This document shows, in pieces, positions 10,883-21,441 of a DNA stretch of 64,000 bases. Source of the stretch: Linderina pennispora. Taxonomy: Eukaryota > Kickxellomycota > Kickxellomycetes > Kickxellales > Kickxellaceae. A program made the position numbers and the translations under genes. Within the stretch, counting starts at the first letter, position 1. Each line of letters starts with the position of its first letter. The stretch is from positions 1 through 64,000 of the forward strand of contig NW_024468252.1 of NCBI RefSeq assembly GCF_002104995.1, written 5' to 3'. The notes under the pieces were generated by a model. It was not told where the DNA came from and made no database searches. It saw only the letters and a program-made list of their open reading frames with translations.

Positions 10883-11080
10883 GGAAGATAGTATTTTTTA
10901 CAGGTGCTTTTTTTTTTAATTGATGCTGAGGGGCTGCGGTCGGAATGCAAAAAAAAAAAATGGCATTAATGGCTGTGGAACCGGCACGGTTTTGGGTACG
11001 ACGCTTGCGGGTTCCAGAAAAAAAAAATCAACCTCGTGTTTTTTGTTTGTGGAATCAGGGGTTTCGGCAATCCCGCTTTA
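10883..11080. other. ELP6 promoter and insertion-site flank
   Basis: About 200 bp with several poly-A/poly-T tracts. Its right edge (T on the minus strand, position 11080) is the host base immediately outside the CTAG terminus of the Fanzor-bearing unit. No gene is seen. Confidence 0.5.
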
Positions 11081-11231
11081 CTAGAAATATCTGCTCGCGA
11101 TGCGAGCTCGGCTGCTAGTCAGCATGGGTTGACACGTCGATAAGGGCATCACGGCGAACCGGTCATTTGAACGTGTCGGATGGTTGTTGGTGCAATGGCG
11201 ATCATGGACATCTCCCACCTTGATTGCCTGC
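11081..11231 (-). ncRNA. candidate guide-RNA (fRNA) region and 3' terminus
   Basis: In characterised Fanzor loci the guide RNA is derived from conserved non-coding DNA between the nuclease stop codon and the element's end (established for the family). Here about 150 nt separate the Fanzor stop (11232) from the CTAG end. The last roughly 75 nt, including a GTGTCAA block, CTGACTAGCAGCCGAGCTC and the terminal hairpin, are conserved in the mini-element at 48663-48847. Transcription and guide function are inference. Conservation may instead reflect transposition signals alone. Confidence 0.35.
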
Positions 11232-13815
11232 TCAGCGCAGACGTTTCAGGGCTGGTTCGCTGCTGCTGGCAGCAGAATCACCTGCAGCTGGTCCACGCCT
11301 CTTGTGCGGGTTCTTTGTTGCAGGGGTGGTGCCAGAAGTACCGGCAGCAATGGCCGTAGAACGACAGAACCGTTCAGGAATACTGCCTGAATCACAGAGT
11401 GACTGGAAAATGAGTCTGAAGTTTAGAACTGCTGCGAGATCGCGGTTCAAGAGCCGAGACGAATAGGCTCGCCTGTATTGTGCCATGGCCCGCTTACATG
11501 ACTCGCTTGTACAGCGGAGAAGGCCATGGCACTTCACAGTTGGGTTCTTCGATCTCTGGTAGGGCCGCGGATTGGGAACATGCCGGAATGTCTGCAGTGA
11601 CTTTTCGCAGCAGAACGGGCACACCGACGATGTCCGGAATTCGTCGATCAGATAGACTTCAAAGCCATGGTGCTTGAACTTGTCGCGCCATCCCTTGCCA
11701 CGAATCGGCGCATGGTGTCGGGCCATCGGCGCACTCCAATTGCCCATGATCAGCACTGGATCTGGACCGAACTTGCTCCGGAGTTTCGCGGCAAGCCTGT
11801 GGTCTGCACGGGCCTGGTTCATGAATGAATCAAGGCGCAGCTTGCGGTGAAGCGGGTACACCTTGGGACTGGTCCCGACACCCGGATGGGCCTTCCAGCG
11901 CCTCTGATGCTGCTTGTTTGACTTAGTGGGCTGCTGCTCTAGTAGCCTTCGCGCTGTCATCGTGTTGGCATAAAACGGTGCTAGGAAACACCGCACAGAT
12001 GCACGGGCAGCAACGTAGGCACGGAATTTTGCTGGGCTAAGGGTCCGGCAGCAGTGCTTGGAAAGCTCTGCCTCTGCTCTGCGGACAGCATCTTCTGGGA
12101 CTTGATCCTTTGTAGCCTGACGAATCCTGTCATAGTGGCGCAGCTTGAGCTCCTTATTGCGCTGCTGCCGTGTGTAGCGGTAGAGCATTCTCTCACCCTC
12201 TTTCCCATTGCTGCTATTTTCGTGCATCATGTATAGCAAATCGCCCCGACCTGGATCGATGAATACACAGCGGCCTTTCAGATTCTGCAGCTCTGGCTGT
12301 GGGATCTGGTGGATATAGCGACAGTCAGCTATAGTATTGCCTCCCACAGCACTACCTCCTGCAACATCGCCTGTAGCATCGCCTCCCACAGCATCGCCTG
12401 TAGCATCGCCTCCTGTAGCATCGCCTGTAGCATTGCCTGTAGCATTGCCTCCTGCAGCATTGCCTCCTGCAGCACCAGCCTTAGGATACCTTGTCTTGTA
12501 ACAAAATGCATATCGTTACACCATCTGTTGTCGCCATTCCGTGGAATTTTCTATCACCATGCGCCTTAAATGGCTTTGATGTTAGATCTGCGACCCGGCC
12601 CCATACATCCCACACAGATTGTGCAATCCCTTGGACCGGGTCGTGTGCACAGACTGGGGGTGCTGGTGCATATGCATTGTTAAGTGCTGCAACAGTGTCT
12701 GCTGCTGCCGCCGATGCAGCAGCAAGCGAATCAGCCGCTACTGCTGCAGTTGCTGCAGTGGCCTCTGTTTCATCTGATGGCATCTTCGCTGCTTCGCGTG
12801 CAGCCTTCTTGGCCAATTTTTCGCCCTTTTCTGCTGCTTTCCTTGCCTCTGTTGCTGCCCTCTTTGCTGCGTTGATCTTGGTAACCTGCTCACGGGTTTT
12901 CGAAATAAACACCTGCTTGAATATTTGGTTGTCTAAGCGCACATGGCCTGGGATCCATGATGTCCGCAGAGGCAAGCATTGAGGGGGAGACTTGCCAAGC
13001 TGCTCATTCTCGATAAGCTGGCATAGGCGAATGTATGCACGCAGATGCTTAAGTGGATTTACCTTGGCATCATAGTATCGGCTGTCTTTGGCGAATCTGT
13101 ACTTGGCATCATAGGCATTAAGGACTGGTGCCAGCTTGTTGTAGATTGCAAGCATCGGTGGGGTGAGCACACTGAGATCAGGGTGCCTAGAGGCAACTGC
13201 CTGGCGGAGCTTCTGTGCAGGTGTATAAATACACACTTGGCATGCATTATTGAACTCAGCCTTGGACACATTGCCCATTGTACTGTGCAGCGTGTTTTTG
13301 CGGCTGCGAACATCAATCAATTTGGCCAGAATCCGCTGTAGGCAAGTGCCATAGTGCAACACAATGTTGTTCTTGTATGCTGTCATCAGCTCGGTATCCA
13401 CGTATGTCGCTACCTGATTCATTTCACGTACGCCATGTAGCTCGATATCGCCATTATTTAATAGATAATCATAAATATGATATCTAATTACATCACCGAA
13501 ATCTGCGCTCGACAGTTCTGACCTGTCCTTCCGGTTAACGAAATCCTTGGCAGACATGGCCATCTTCGCCTTCAGGTTGTGATAAATAAATAAATAAATG
13601 GAACGAAAAAACCCCTTTTTTACAAATGTTGCAGGGTCAAAAGCATCATCATAAGCTAGTTGATGGAGTAATATCCATCGTGCAAGCATGTATGTATGCT
13701 CTTTGATGATATTGACGCTGTGTACAAATTGCTCTAGGCGGGGCAACATAGAATCACGGAAGCCAATACCACCAAGTGATGTCTTTATGACAGTAGTGCT
13801 GCGAGTAATATTCAT
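11232..13815 (-). CDS. Fanzor (eukaryotic TnpB-like) RNA-guided nuclease
   Basis: About 860 codons. The N-terminal part (13815-12500) is alpha-helical with conserved Fanzor features and ends GMATTDGVTICI. An Ala/Lys-rich segment and a Gly-Asn/Asp-Ala-rich repeat tract (about 12350-12480) follow. The nuclease part has RuvC-I CVFIDPGRGDLLYM (Asp codon about 12257), RuvC-II YLIDEFRTSS (Glu codon about 11642), a zinc ribbon with CPFC, KCHGLLRC and SESC, and RuvC-III LLNRDLAAVLNF (Asp codon about 11441). All three acidic residues are present. A basic tail with KRRG and LKRLR may be a nuclear signal. One frame break near 12495 is repaired by removing one T from TTTT (giving TICICYKTRYPK), so it may be a sequencing error. 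Fanzor genes are known passengers of several eukaryotic transposons, including Helitrons. Confidence 0.88.
12345..12480 (-). repeat. in-frame GGCGATGCTACA-type tandem repeat inside the Fanzor gene
   Basis: About ten imperfect copies of a 12-15-nt unit (GGCGATGCTACAGGA and variants with GGCAATGCTGCA). They keep the frame and encode Gly-Gly-Asn/Asp-Ala-Thr repeats just before the RuvC-I strand. It is probably a flexible linker. Slippage here could vary length between copies. Confidence 0.8.
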
Positions 13816-14347
13816 TTGAGAAATTCAATAGGCAAGTAAGAAGAGAAATGATGCTGTTCAGTTTTGCTGTATTGCGTATGCATAGCATTAAGAACTTTTT
13901 ATTAAAGATTTTCTGGCTTGCATGGTTCTTGGGGCCCTTAGCACTGATACAATCTCTTGGATAAGTCTATACAGACTGGGTCCGTTGTGACCCAAATACT
14001 ACCGCTTACGCATGTTCATAAGACAAATTGATTTATAAAATAAACCCACAAATATTGCATGACCGCTAGAAGAGCTATATGGCCTTACTCAATAGGTGCT
14101 CATAAATAAATATCCTAAGAGTGTTGCGCAGCCAGTGATGACCACTATGATGATGCCATGGAAATTATCAGGCTGACTGACAATGAGAGCAGCTCTTGCG
14201 CTGAACCAATGGAGATATCCAGCGGAGACCTGTGACCACTACAACAACAACTTGTCACCCTGGTTTCACCGGTGAGGTCAGATGCCGCACAAAACCAAAG
14301 GGAGTTTACAGAGCAAGTCACTCAAACCCATGTTGAAGCTTAAGAGT
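13816..14347. other. 5' region of the Fanzor unit
   Basis: About 530 bp upstream of the Fanzor ATG, presumably its promoter. On the plus strand 14119-14235 is an open, acidic stretch (DDHYDDAMEIIRLTDNESSS and onward) without an obvious start; it may be a scrap of captured coding sequence. Otherwise nothing is recognised. Confidence 0.4.
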
Positions 14348-14420
14348 TTTTTTAACCAATTAAATAATTTCTAGCAGACGGTCGGACACTTTTTTGGACT
14401 ATAAAATCTTATATATAAGT
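14348..14420 (-). repeat. 5' terminal repeat of the Fanzor-bearing unit
   Basis: A direct repeat of 19885-19958, near-identical over about 70 bp and in the same orientation. On the minus strand it reads ATATAAGATTTTATAGTCC, a T/A-rich spacer, GTGTCCGACCGTC, CTAGAAATTATTTAATTGG and a short poly-A. The mini-element at 48694-48740 shares the first half. Its location immediately beside the Helitron 3' CTAG marks a junction between two elements. Confidence 0.85.
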
Positions 14421-14421
14421 A

Positions 14422-14504
14422 CTAGCAGTCTCATGCTTGCGATGCAAGCGCACCTCTATGTGTGCCAAACGCTGTTTGTCACACATTTCGGTGGAGACTG
14501 CTAG
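14422..14504 (-). promoter_or_regulatory. Helitron 3' terminus with hairpin and framing inverted repeat
   Basis: The transposition terminator is the 6-bp stem, 3-nt loop hairpin at 14435-14449 followed by CTAG at 14425-14422. In addition CTAGCAGTCTC (14422-14432) is exactly inverted as GAGACTGCTAG (14494-14504), so the terminal 83 bp is a fold-back segment with CTAG at both ends. An internal CTAG also precedes the hairpin in the other two family ends (11115-11118, and about 48809). Confidence 0.8.
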
Positions 14505-14660
14505 CGCCTGCAGCGGGCTGAATACATAAATACAAATATGTTTTTGAATATAATAGGTTTTAATATAAAACATTTAATAATTTTAATACTAATAATAGTA
14601 TATGGTAGAAATTAGTATTAGCTAATAAAAAATATATTTATATATAAAGCTAAAATTAAA

Positions 14661-17600
14661 CTAAGAAAATATCTCCTTATAGACTATGTTTTTAGTCTTA
14701 GGTTCACTATCAGGATAATGTGTAGCTGACCCTAACATTATCTTGAGATTACTAAATGATTGTATGCGAGAAAGTGCCACGTAGAGTTGGCCATAAGTAA
14801 AGATAGGTGATGGAAGATAAAGCCCAACTCGTTCCATTGTTTGACCTTGGGCCTTATTTATAGTCATTGAGAAGGCAAGGTGGATTGGGAACTGGCATCG
14901 GCGTAGAACAAATGGTAATTGCTGGTGCTTAGTTGTTAATATCATTCGGAGTATAAATACCCTGGTACCATAAGCAGCACCAGTTATAATTTCAGCATCA
15001 ATCACATGGGGCTGTAATCTATGGCATATAAGTCGTGTGCCATTACATAGACCATGGGCTGAATCCAGGTTACGTAGGAGTATGATTGGTGCCCCTACTT
15101 TGAGGCGGAGGTGATGAGGTGGTAGGGTTCCACCAACATCTAGTGAATTAAGAAATTCAACTGGGAACAACTGCTGGGTCTCTGTAGTTGCACCATCAGT
15201 ATCTGCAATTGAGTCAGCACTATAGTAGTTAATGATAGTGCCTGGTAGATGGTCACTGATCTTGTTATTTAGATCATTCACTGAGGCATTAGTTGGTGAT
15301 AGGATGCTACGATTGACCATATAGTTGGCTTGATTATATTGATATGCTAAATTAGTATAAATTGCATTGATCAATAGCTCAACATTATCTGAGGGTATTA
15401 CAGTACCCACAGGCAATTGAATTTGGTCATATTCATCGCTGGGTAACCTTCCTTCCCCAACTTGAAGTAGCCAGTCAGCAAATTGGATTGCTGTATAATC
15501 CTGGGCACCAGCCCTAAGTTGGAGTCGCATATTGGTAGTAAGGTGTAGAATTTGTGGTTGACTCCATAATGGAGATCGGCAAAGAGCTGCATCAACAGTT
15601 TGAGCTCTATTTCCCTTTGGAATGACAGGGAGAATTTGGCGGAAATCGCCACCAGCTACTACTACCTTACCTCCAAAAGGCTGATGCTTAAGGGCTGGAT
15701 CAGCAGAGCACATTATATCCCGCAGTATGCGATCAAGGGCCTCAAATGTATGACGATGCATCATTGGTGCCTCATCCCAAATAATCAGCCTTGTGGCCTG
15801 GAGCAATGATGCCAAGTTAGTGCCAAGGGAGATATTGCATGTTGAAGTACTATCTACAATTAGAGGTATCTTAAATGTAGAGTGAGCAGTTCGACCGCCA
15901 GAGAGAAGCATAGCAGCAATGCCAGAGGAGGCAGTTGCTAAGGCAATATGGCCTTGGCTCCGAATATGAGCAAGGAGAAGCTTATACAGGAATGTTTTGC
16001 CACTTCCTCCAGGGCCATCAAGGAAGAAAAATGTTGCTGTAGTATTAGCTAACCCTTCTACAGCAGACATAATGGTATTATAGGCTGCTAACTGCTCAGT
16101 ATTAGCTATACGAAGCATCTGTTCAGTGCAATCAGCAAGCTCAGATTGATTAAATGATAGCTGCTCACTAATTAAATAGTTTTCAGTACTATCACCATTT
16201 GCATGTTCTGGTATTGGAACTGGCATGCCAGGATAGTCACTAAGTGAGCGCCCAGAGTGGAGAAGAATAGAGTTAATCTCCCTAAGGGCACTGTTAATAG
16301 CAGATTGCTCAGCGGCTTCCAGATTAGCTGTATGCATGAGGGCTCTATATAATAGATCATCAATTAGGCTTGTCTGGTGCTGTATCCATAGTGCATATGG
16401 GTTTACTGGGTTTTCTTGAGCAAGAATAGTGGCAAATAAATATCGGAGTTGGTGACCAATCTGGACTTGTGCAGCTTCATCTAAGCACCTAGCCCATTCG
16501 CGGTTATCTTCAAGCAGGCTAAGTGCTATACAGGCTTCTCTAAATGTTCGATAAACAACACCATTGATAGTCCTGAGATTTTCAAATGATATTGCACCAT
16601 GAACTACATTGAGTAGCATTCGGAGGTAGAATCGTTCTCCAGCTCTAGGAGAAACAAAGTAGATACGCCCAATTGTATTGCCTCTCTGCCTTGGCTTCCA
16701 GACATGCTGTTGGTGATTCCAGACAAAATGCTGTGGGTATTCAGCATATGTATATGCACGGGCCTCTGGGTGGGCAGCATTATAAGCAAACCACTATGTG
16801 AGTGTAGTATGTGCAAGGTGCTGCTGGTTAACAACTTCAGAAATAAGCTCACCATCATGAAAGAGAACCATTTGCTCCCCTGGTAAATGGACTTGAAGTC
16901 ATTGAATATCGGGCTTCTCCTCATGTAGGCGGAATGCAAAAATTCGCCAGATTGCCTCAGAAGTAGAGATATAGCGGCCATCAACATAGCTCTGGATCTC
17001 ATTCTCAACTGCAGTATTTGTTGTATCAGTTGTCCTTGCCCTTGTTATATGGAGAGCTGCATGATCATGGCCCTTGTACACAGATTTGAAAAGGTATTTG
17101 ACAGCAGTGATTGAGGAGCATACCTCAACATTAATATGTGCCTCATACTTTGCAGCTAGATAAGGGTTATAAGGTATAACCCATCGGTTATCAAGCTGCA
17201 TTCCTCTTATAGAAGCAAACTGCCCATCCTCACGCCGTCGATAAATTGGGTAGCCATTATTGGTGATTTGTGTGGCCTCTGAAAAGAATCTTGGGTAGCG
17301 CTTTGTGCAGTTGCCTTCTCTTACACATGGTGCCTGTAGGTTTAGTGGCCCGCATGGCCCATGCATCATTGAGGTGGCAATAACTCTAAAGAGCTGCATA
17401 TTCTGCTGTTCATTAGGAAGCTCAGCACATACCACTCGGTCGATTTCTGTGATAATTCGGTGCTTTGACTCGCTGTCCAGAATAAGCAGAATATGTGCAT
17501 GGGGCAACCCTCGCTTCTGAAACTCAACAGTGTAAATATGACCAGTGACCTGACCAAAAATATGCCTCTTCATTAGATCTTTAATCAGTTCCTTCAGCTT

Positions 17601-17951
17601 GATATTGAAGACACGAACTGTTAGATCTGGGCGATCAGCAGCAGATTGTCCAGGGAGTAATTCGGCCTGTACCTCCTGCCAACGGGGGTTGCAGGTGAAG
17701 GTAATAAATAGGTCAGGGGGACCGAATATCCTCACAATAGCCATTGCATCTTGATAGAGCTGATACATATGGCGGGGACCAGCAGTATATGAGGATGGCA
17801 ATATCACTCTACGACCAAGGTTAGCACCAACCATATCGGCTTCAGATAGCTGGACAGCATCTTGAAGGCCTATATATAGATAAATATGTTTGATTCAAGT
17901 TAGCAGCAGTTTCTTACTATTATAATAATTCATACTAAATGTGCATTAACC

Positions 17952-17993
<42 letters not shown>

Positions 17994-19583
17994 AGCATCA
18001 TTTCTTACTATATTTTATATATGATTGAAACTAATACATACCTTGGTACATTTCAGCACGAATATTATCTTGGTTTCTTGCATACCATCGTAGGCGGTTG
18101 CTCTCAATAGTGGAATATGCATCGACAATATACTGCTGGAATAACCTCCTACTTAGGTGGAGGATTGGAGCTGCCTCACCACGAAACTGAAGCCGGTAGG
18201 CATAAAAGGCCATCTGAGTTACATGGTTTTGGCGATGGGTTTCAGAGAGTGCTTCATCTCCAACGCCATTCTCCAAAATCTCTGAGATGTTATCCTGGGC
18301 TTGGATACTGTCTTGGCGTGTATGCCGATGACCTGAAATAGGAATGTCAGGATGCCAGCCATCCTCCCCACGTGGGAATAGAAGCACATAGTGCAGTACA
18401 GCATAGGCAACATGTAGCTCTGAAATCCGCTGTAGTGTACCATTAGTTGTCCGTAGGATGATATCACGGCCATTGTTTGTATATTGGCCATCGGGTACAA
18501 TTGCAGCTACTTCATCTGCTGTGGGTAAGTTGTAGCGACGCGAATCGTTATTGCGACCTGCTGTAATCGCTATGCATAGCTCAGGGGATGGATTCTGCTG
18601 GACAATTTCAGCAACCTGACGGAAGCGAGCAGCATACGGATTAACTGAATGGAGCATCTGCTGGAGGAGAGACAGAGTATTCTCATCAAGTCCAGGAATT
18701 GCAGTCATTCGATTTGCAAGCTCATTGGCAGTGTCGTAAATATACAGCTGTGCATACTGCGGCTGCTCGTTGCCATATACTGGAAGTAGTGATCCAATTC
18801 TATGGTACATCTGACCACGAACTCGAAAGTTAGAGACACCTATGATATAATATAATATGATTTGAGATGAGAGGAGATGATTCCAACAATTATATAGCTA
18901 TTCATAAAACAATCGTAGAACGTAGAACATAGAACATAGAATATAGAATATAGAATATAAAACATAGAATATTGGTACTTACCACCATGATGCCTGCTAA
19001 CTTCGCCATTAACTACTCCACCTGTTGAGGTAAAGGAGAGTACCGAGTTATACATTCGGATATTTCGCTGGAATTGCCGCGCTTCAGTGTTAGTGCCAGT
19101 CAATAGTCGAAGTAGTACTCCTGGTGGCGGTTGCAGAGCTGGAAGCACTACAGCTCCACGTACACAGCAGATCTGAAAAATTGGACATGTCATAGAGGAC
19201 TGCTGGATTCGTTCGGCAGTCCATAGCAAGGCACTACAACTGGTGCACTGCACATCCATTCTTCCAAGTCGGAGAGGTAACGTGTGTGCACCAGATACCT
19301 GCAATGCAAGCGGCAGATGTGCACCTGATGCAGTACGCTGAATCTGTCGTTGAGAAGCACGCTGAGCCTGTCGCTGAGAAGAACGCTGTCTGTTAGCAGC
19401 ATTGCGGCTCTCGTTGCTCTGCATTGCCCGTCGTCTCCGACTTCGTAATCTTTCCTGTTCAAGTTCATGGGAGCGGTCCCCTTGAGCACTCAAAGCCCTC
19501 TGACATTGGCGTCGTGTACGATCAGCAATCCGACGACGATAAGAAACCGAGGCATTATTCGTACTATTAGAATAGAATACCAT
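14661..19583 (-). pseudogene. Helitron RepHel transposase, three exons, two in-frame stops
   Basis: Exons 19583-18983, 18839-18042 and 17869-14661 join in phase to 1536 codons. Both introns are GT-AG (GTAAGT...CATAG; GTATGT...TATAG) and contain simple repeats. The order is an Arg-rich N terminus; a Helitron-like N domain (VSNFRVRGQMYHRIGSLLP spans the first junction); an HUH Rep domain with FQKRGLPHAHILLI; the tyrosine motif VKYLFKSVYKG; and a Pif1-family helicase with GGPGGSGKTFLY (Walker A), LIIWDEAPMM, and TINKAQGQTMERVG near the end. TGA at 16901-16899 and TAG at 16796-16794 interrupt the frame between Rep and helicase. The second catalytic tyrosine position carries Ser (TCT, 17084-17082). 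There are no frameshifts. It is a nearly intact but probably inactive transposase. Confidence 0.9.
17940..17992. repeat. (CAA)n microsatellite in RepHel intron 2
   Basis: An almost perfect run of about 14 CAA/AAC triplets inside the second intron. It has no coding role. Confidence 0.9.
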
Positions 19584-19884
19584 CGCTATTGCTTTTAAAT
19601 GAAGGAATAAATGAGGAGTATATATATAAGTATATATCTCAGTAAAACAAAGTCACAGTAAACCACAAAAATATGTAGAGAGAGAGAGTATGAGCGTTTA
19701 CAAAAAGAAAGTTTATATATATATACCAGGTTTTCTTGTCGTTGTTGTTGTTGTTGTTGCTCTTGTTGTTGTCATGACACTTGACAGGTATAGTAAGGTA
19801 TTGTATGATTGTTTAACAGGTCACACATGCATATTTAACAAAACACGTGCATATACACCCATTATTAAACTATAAAAATTTGTT

Positions 19885-20014
19885 TTTTTTTAACCAATTA
19901 AATAATTTCTAGCGGACGGTCGGACACTTTTTGGACTATAAAATCTTATATAAAGGTAAAGATAAAGATAAAAGATAAAGATAAAGAAGTAAAGATAAAG
20001 ATGTAGGACTGAGA
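19885..20014 (-). promoter_or_regulatory. Helitron 5' terminus
   Basis: From the A|TC boundary at 20015/20014 the minus strand reads TCTCAGTCCTACATC, an imperfect (TCTTTA)n array (about 20000-19962), and then the conserved TATAAGATTTTATAGTCC block and GTCCGACCGTCCGCTAGAAA. The start TCTCAG-CTACATCTTTAC is shared with the mini-element at 48663. The region also precedes the RepHel start at 19583 and may contain its promoter. Confidence 0.8.
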
Positions 20015-21441
20015 TCTATTCACATCTCACACACGGCTCTTGTGTACCATGTCATACAGCGTCTGTACACCACAGCTTCTCTTGTACCTTCACATGCACT
20101 GCTCCTCAGTCTTATGACACATCTCGCAGACGCGCATATTGTCGTTGTTCATACTCGTAGCGATGTTTCTGAGCTTTGCTTGCTTTGACTATTGAGCTCC
20201 TTGGTCTGATAGGGCTGCCTCAGCTGGGGGTGCGGGAGACGTGTCGAGCCCAAGAACAAGGCTAGAGTGCGCCGTTTGATTCGAACCTTGGCCGTTGCTC
20301 TCAGCTGGTTCTTACATAGACGAACACCGTTCTGTATATACATTCAAATTTCTAAGGTGTGTTGAAACATGGCTGTAAATCATGAGCTGTGAACGAGGCT
20401 TCTTGATGTAAGATACAGATCCAGCCTACATTCACCGATCGCTCTGATTCGCACCACTCTGAACCATGATACATGAAATCCGAACAAAATACCCAGTGGT
20501 AAACTTCATTGAATCAAAGATGATAGACCAAAATGCGGATGCGTGCATTATGTTTCATATCATAGTAGCATCGCCAGTATAAGTTACATATGCGGCTAAT
20601 GACTACACAGCCACCATATGGTAGCATTAATATGTTTAAATGACTTCAAAATAATTGTTGGTATAAATGTACAAAATGGGCTTATTCATGTGGTCCCACC
20701 TTGTATTGCACTGGGCTGGACTTTTTGTACCCAAATCTAAGGCTGAATACACCGAGTCCTTTTGCTCTCTGTTGGTTTGGCATAGGCGACCAACTGTCAA
20801 GTCTGCTTGTCCCATCCACTGCTTTACAAAACTAGCCGGTTTTAGTTAGTTTACAGCCATATGAACCAATGATGTTGGAATATCAGGTTCAAGCGTGATT
20901 TTTTTACCTGTTGCTCCACCTTCGGGTATCTAGATACCAGGTTCGACTTGGTCTACTCGGCTTAGCCACTCCCCATAGTGTGTATGCTTCTTTAGAACAC
21001 TTTCAGCAACTGTTGTCCAGTCGATGCTCTGCTCAGACCCGTATTGCTGCTTCACCTCGCTTGACACACTAGCCGCCAGTCAATCACCTGGCTGAAGGCT
21101 AAGTTCATGCTACACCCTATCAAGGTTTATATCTCCTGCTCTAGATCCGTAAGCATGGGTAGGAAGGGCTATATACAACAGGATGCTCTAGTTATGTGCA
21201 ATAATGGCAGCTAAGGCCACCAGCGCGGAGGCGAATTGCCTAGGGTTAAATTTAGTTCTCTATGATTCTCTTAATTAAGAATTGGGTCCAGAAACAACTA
21301 GGTTTGGATCAGAGCTGCAAGCCACAGCCGCTGATCACTTTCTAAAACCCATCCTCGCCTTCACCGGCTTCGCTTCCCACCCTGTCCTGTGTCACCGTTG
21401 CTCCTCTTCATCCCTCGCTACCTCACAGTTTTTTTTTTACA
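20015..21441. other. AT-rich intergenic with old repeat debris
   Basis: No gene is supported. It holds a MITE-like fragment (20583-20723, listed separately) and the Helitron insertion flank. The last 30 bases before 21442 are T-rich, as in fungal leaders. Confidence 0.5.
20583..20723 (+). repeat. degenerate MITE-like repeat, copy 1
   Basis: The segment 20583-20621 (starting GTTACATATGCGGCTAATGA) is the inverted counterpart of 63624-63663. The adjoining segment to 20723 (ending with GTATTGCACTGG and GGACT) matches 63503-63609 in direct orientation. The combination implies a short element with terminal inverted repeats, each copy retaining one good terminus. There is no coding capacity. Confidence 0.5.

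Larger units (their letters stand above)
11081..14421 (-). mobile_element. Fanzor-bearing Helitron-like unit
   Basis: On the minus strand the unit opens at 14421-14348 with TATATAAGATTTTATAGTCC and a GTCCGACCGTCTGCTAGAAA block, nearly identical to the left end of the neighbouring Helitron (19885-19965). It ends at 11081 with a perfect hairpin, GCTCGC-ATC-GCGAGC (11093-11107), 8 nt of spacer, and CTAG followed by T. This is the standard Helitron 3' end. Between the ends the only recognisable gene is a Fanzor nuclease (11232-13815); no Rep or helicase is present. The 5'-most TC-rich tract seen in the Helitron is missing here, because the Helitron's own 3' end abuts it. The unit is probably non-autonomous and moved in trans, or part of a composite 11081-20014 element. 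Confidence 0.75.
14422..20014 (-). mobile_element. full-length Helitron
   Basis: About 5.6 kb. On the minus strand it begins at 20014 with TCTCAGTCCTACATC, preceded by A (20015), followed by a (TCTTTA)n tract and the family left-end block. It ends at 14422 with a perfect hairpin, GCTTGC-ATC-GCAAGC (14435-14449), nine spacer bases and CTAG, followed by T. The A|TC...CTAG|T pattern is the Helitron signature. The whole interior is occupied by a three-exon RepHel gene. Two in-frame stops suggest that it is no longer autonomous. Confidence 0.88.

Noticed and set aside
14119-14235. Acidic plus-strand peptide in the Fanzor unit as a gene
   Set aside because: A stop precedes it, the first ATG is internal and only a few dozen codons remain; at most a captured fragment.
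16604-17008. Separate minus-strand frame overlapping the two RepHel stop codons
   Set aside because: It is out of frame with both Rep and helicase; the main frame continues unchanged across both stops.
17940-17992. Possible CRISPR-like array
   Set aside because: Plain trinucleotide microsatellite without spacers, inside an intron; the hexamer repeat at 46344-46386 is likewise simple sequence.
20920-20990. tRNA-like segment with a CCAGGTTCGACTTGG motif
   Set aside because: The T-stem does not pair well and no acceptor or anticodon arm can be built.
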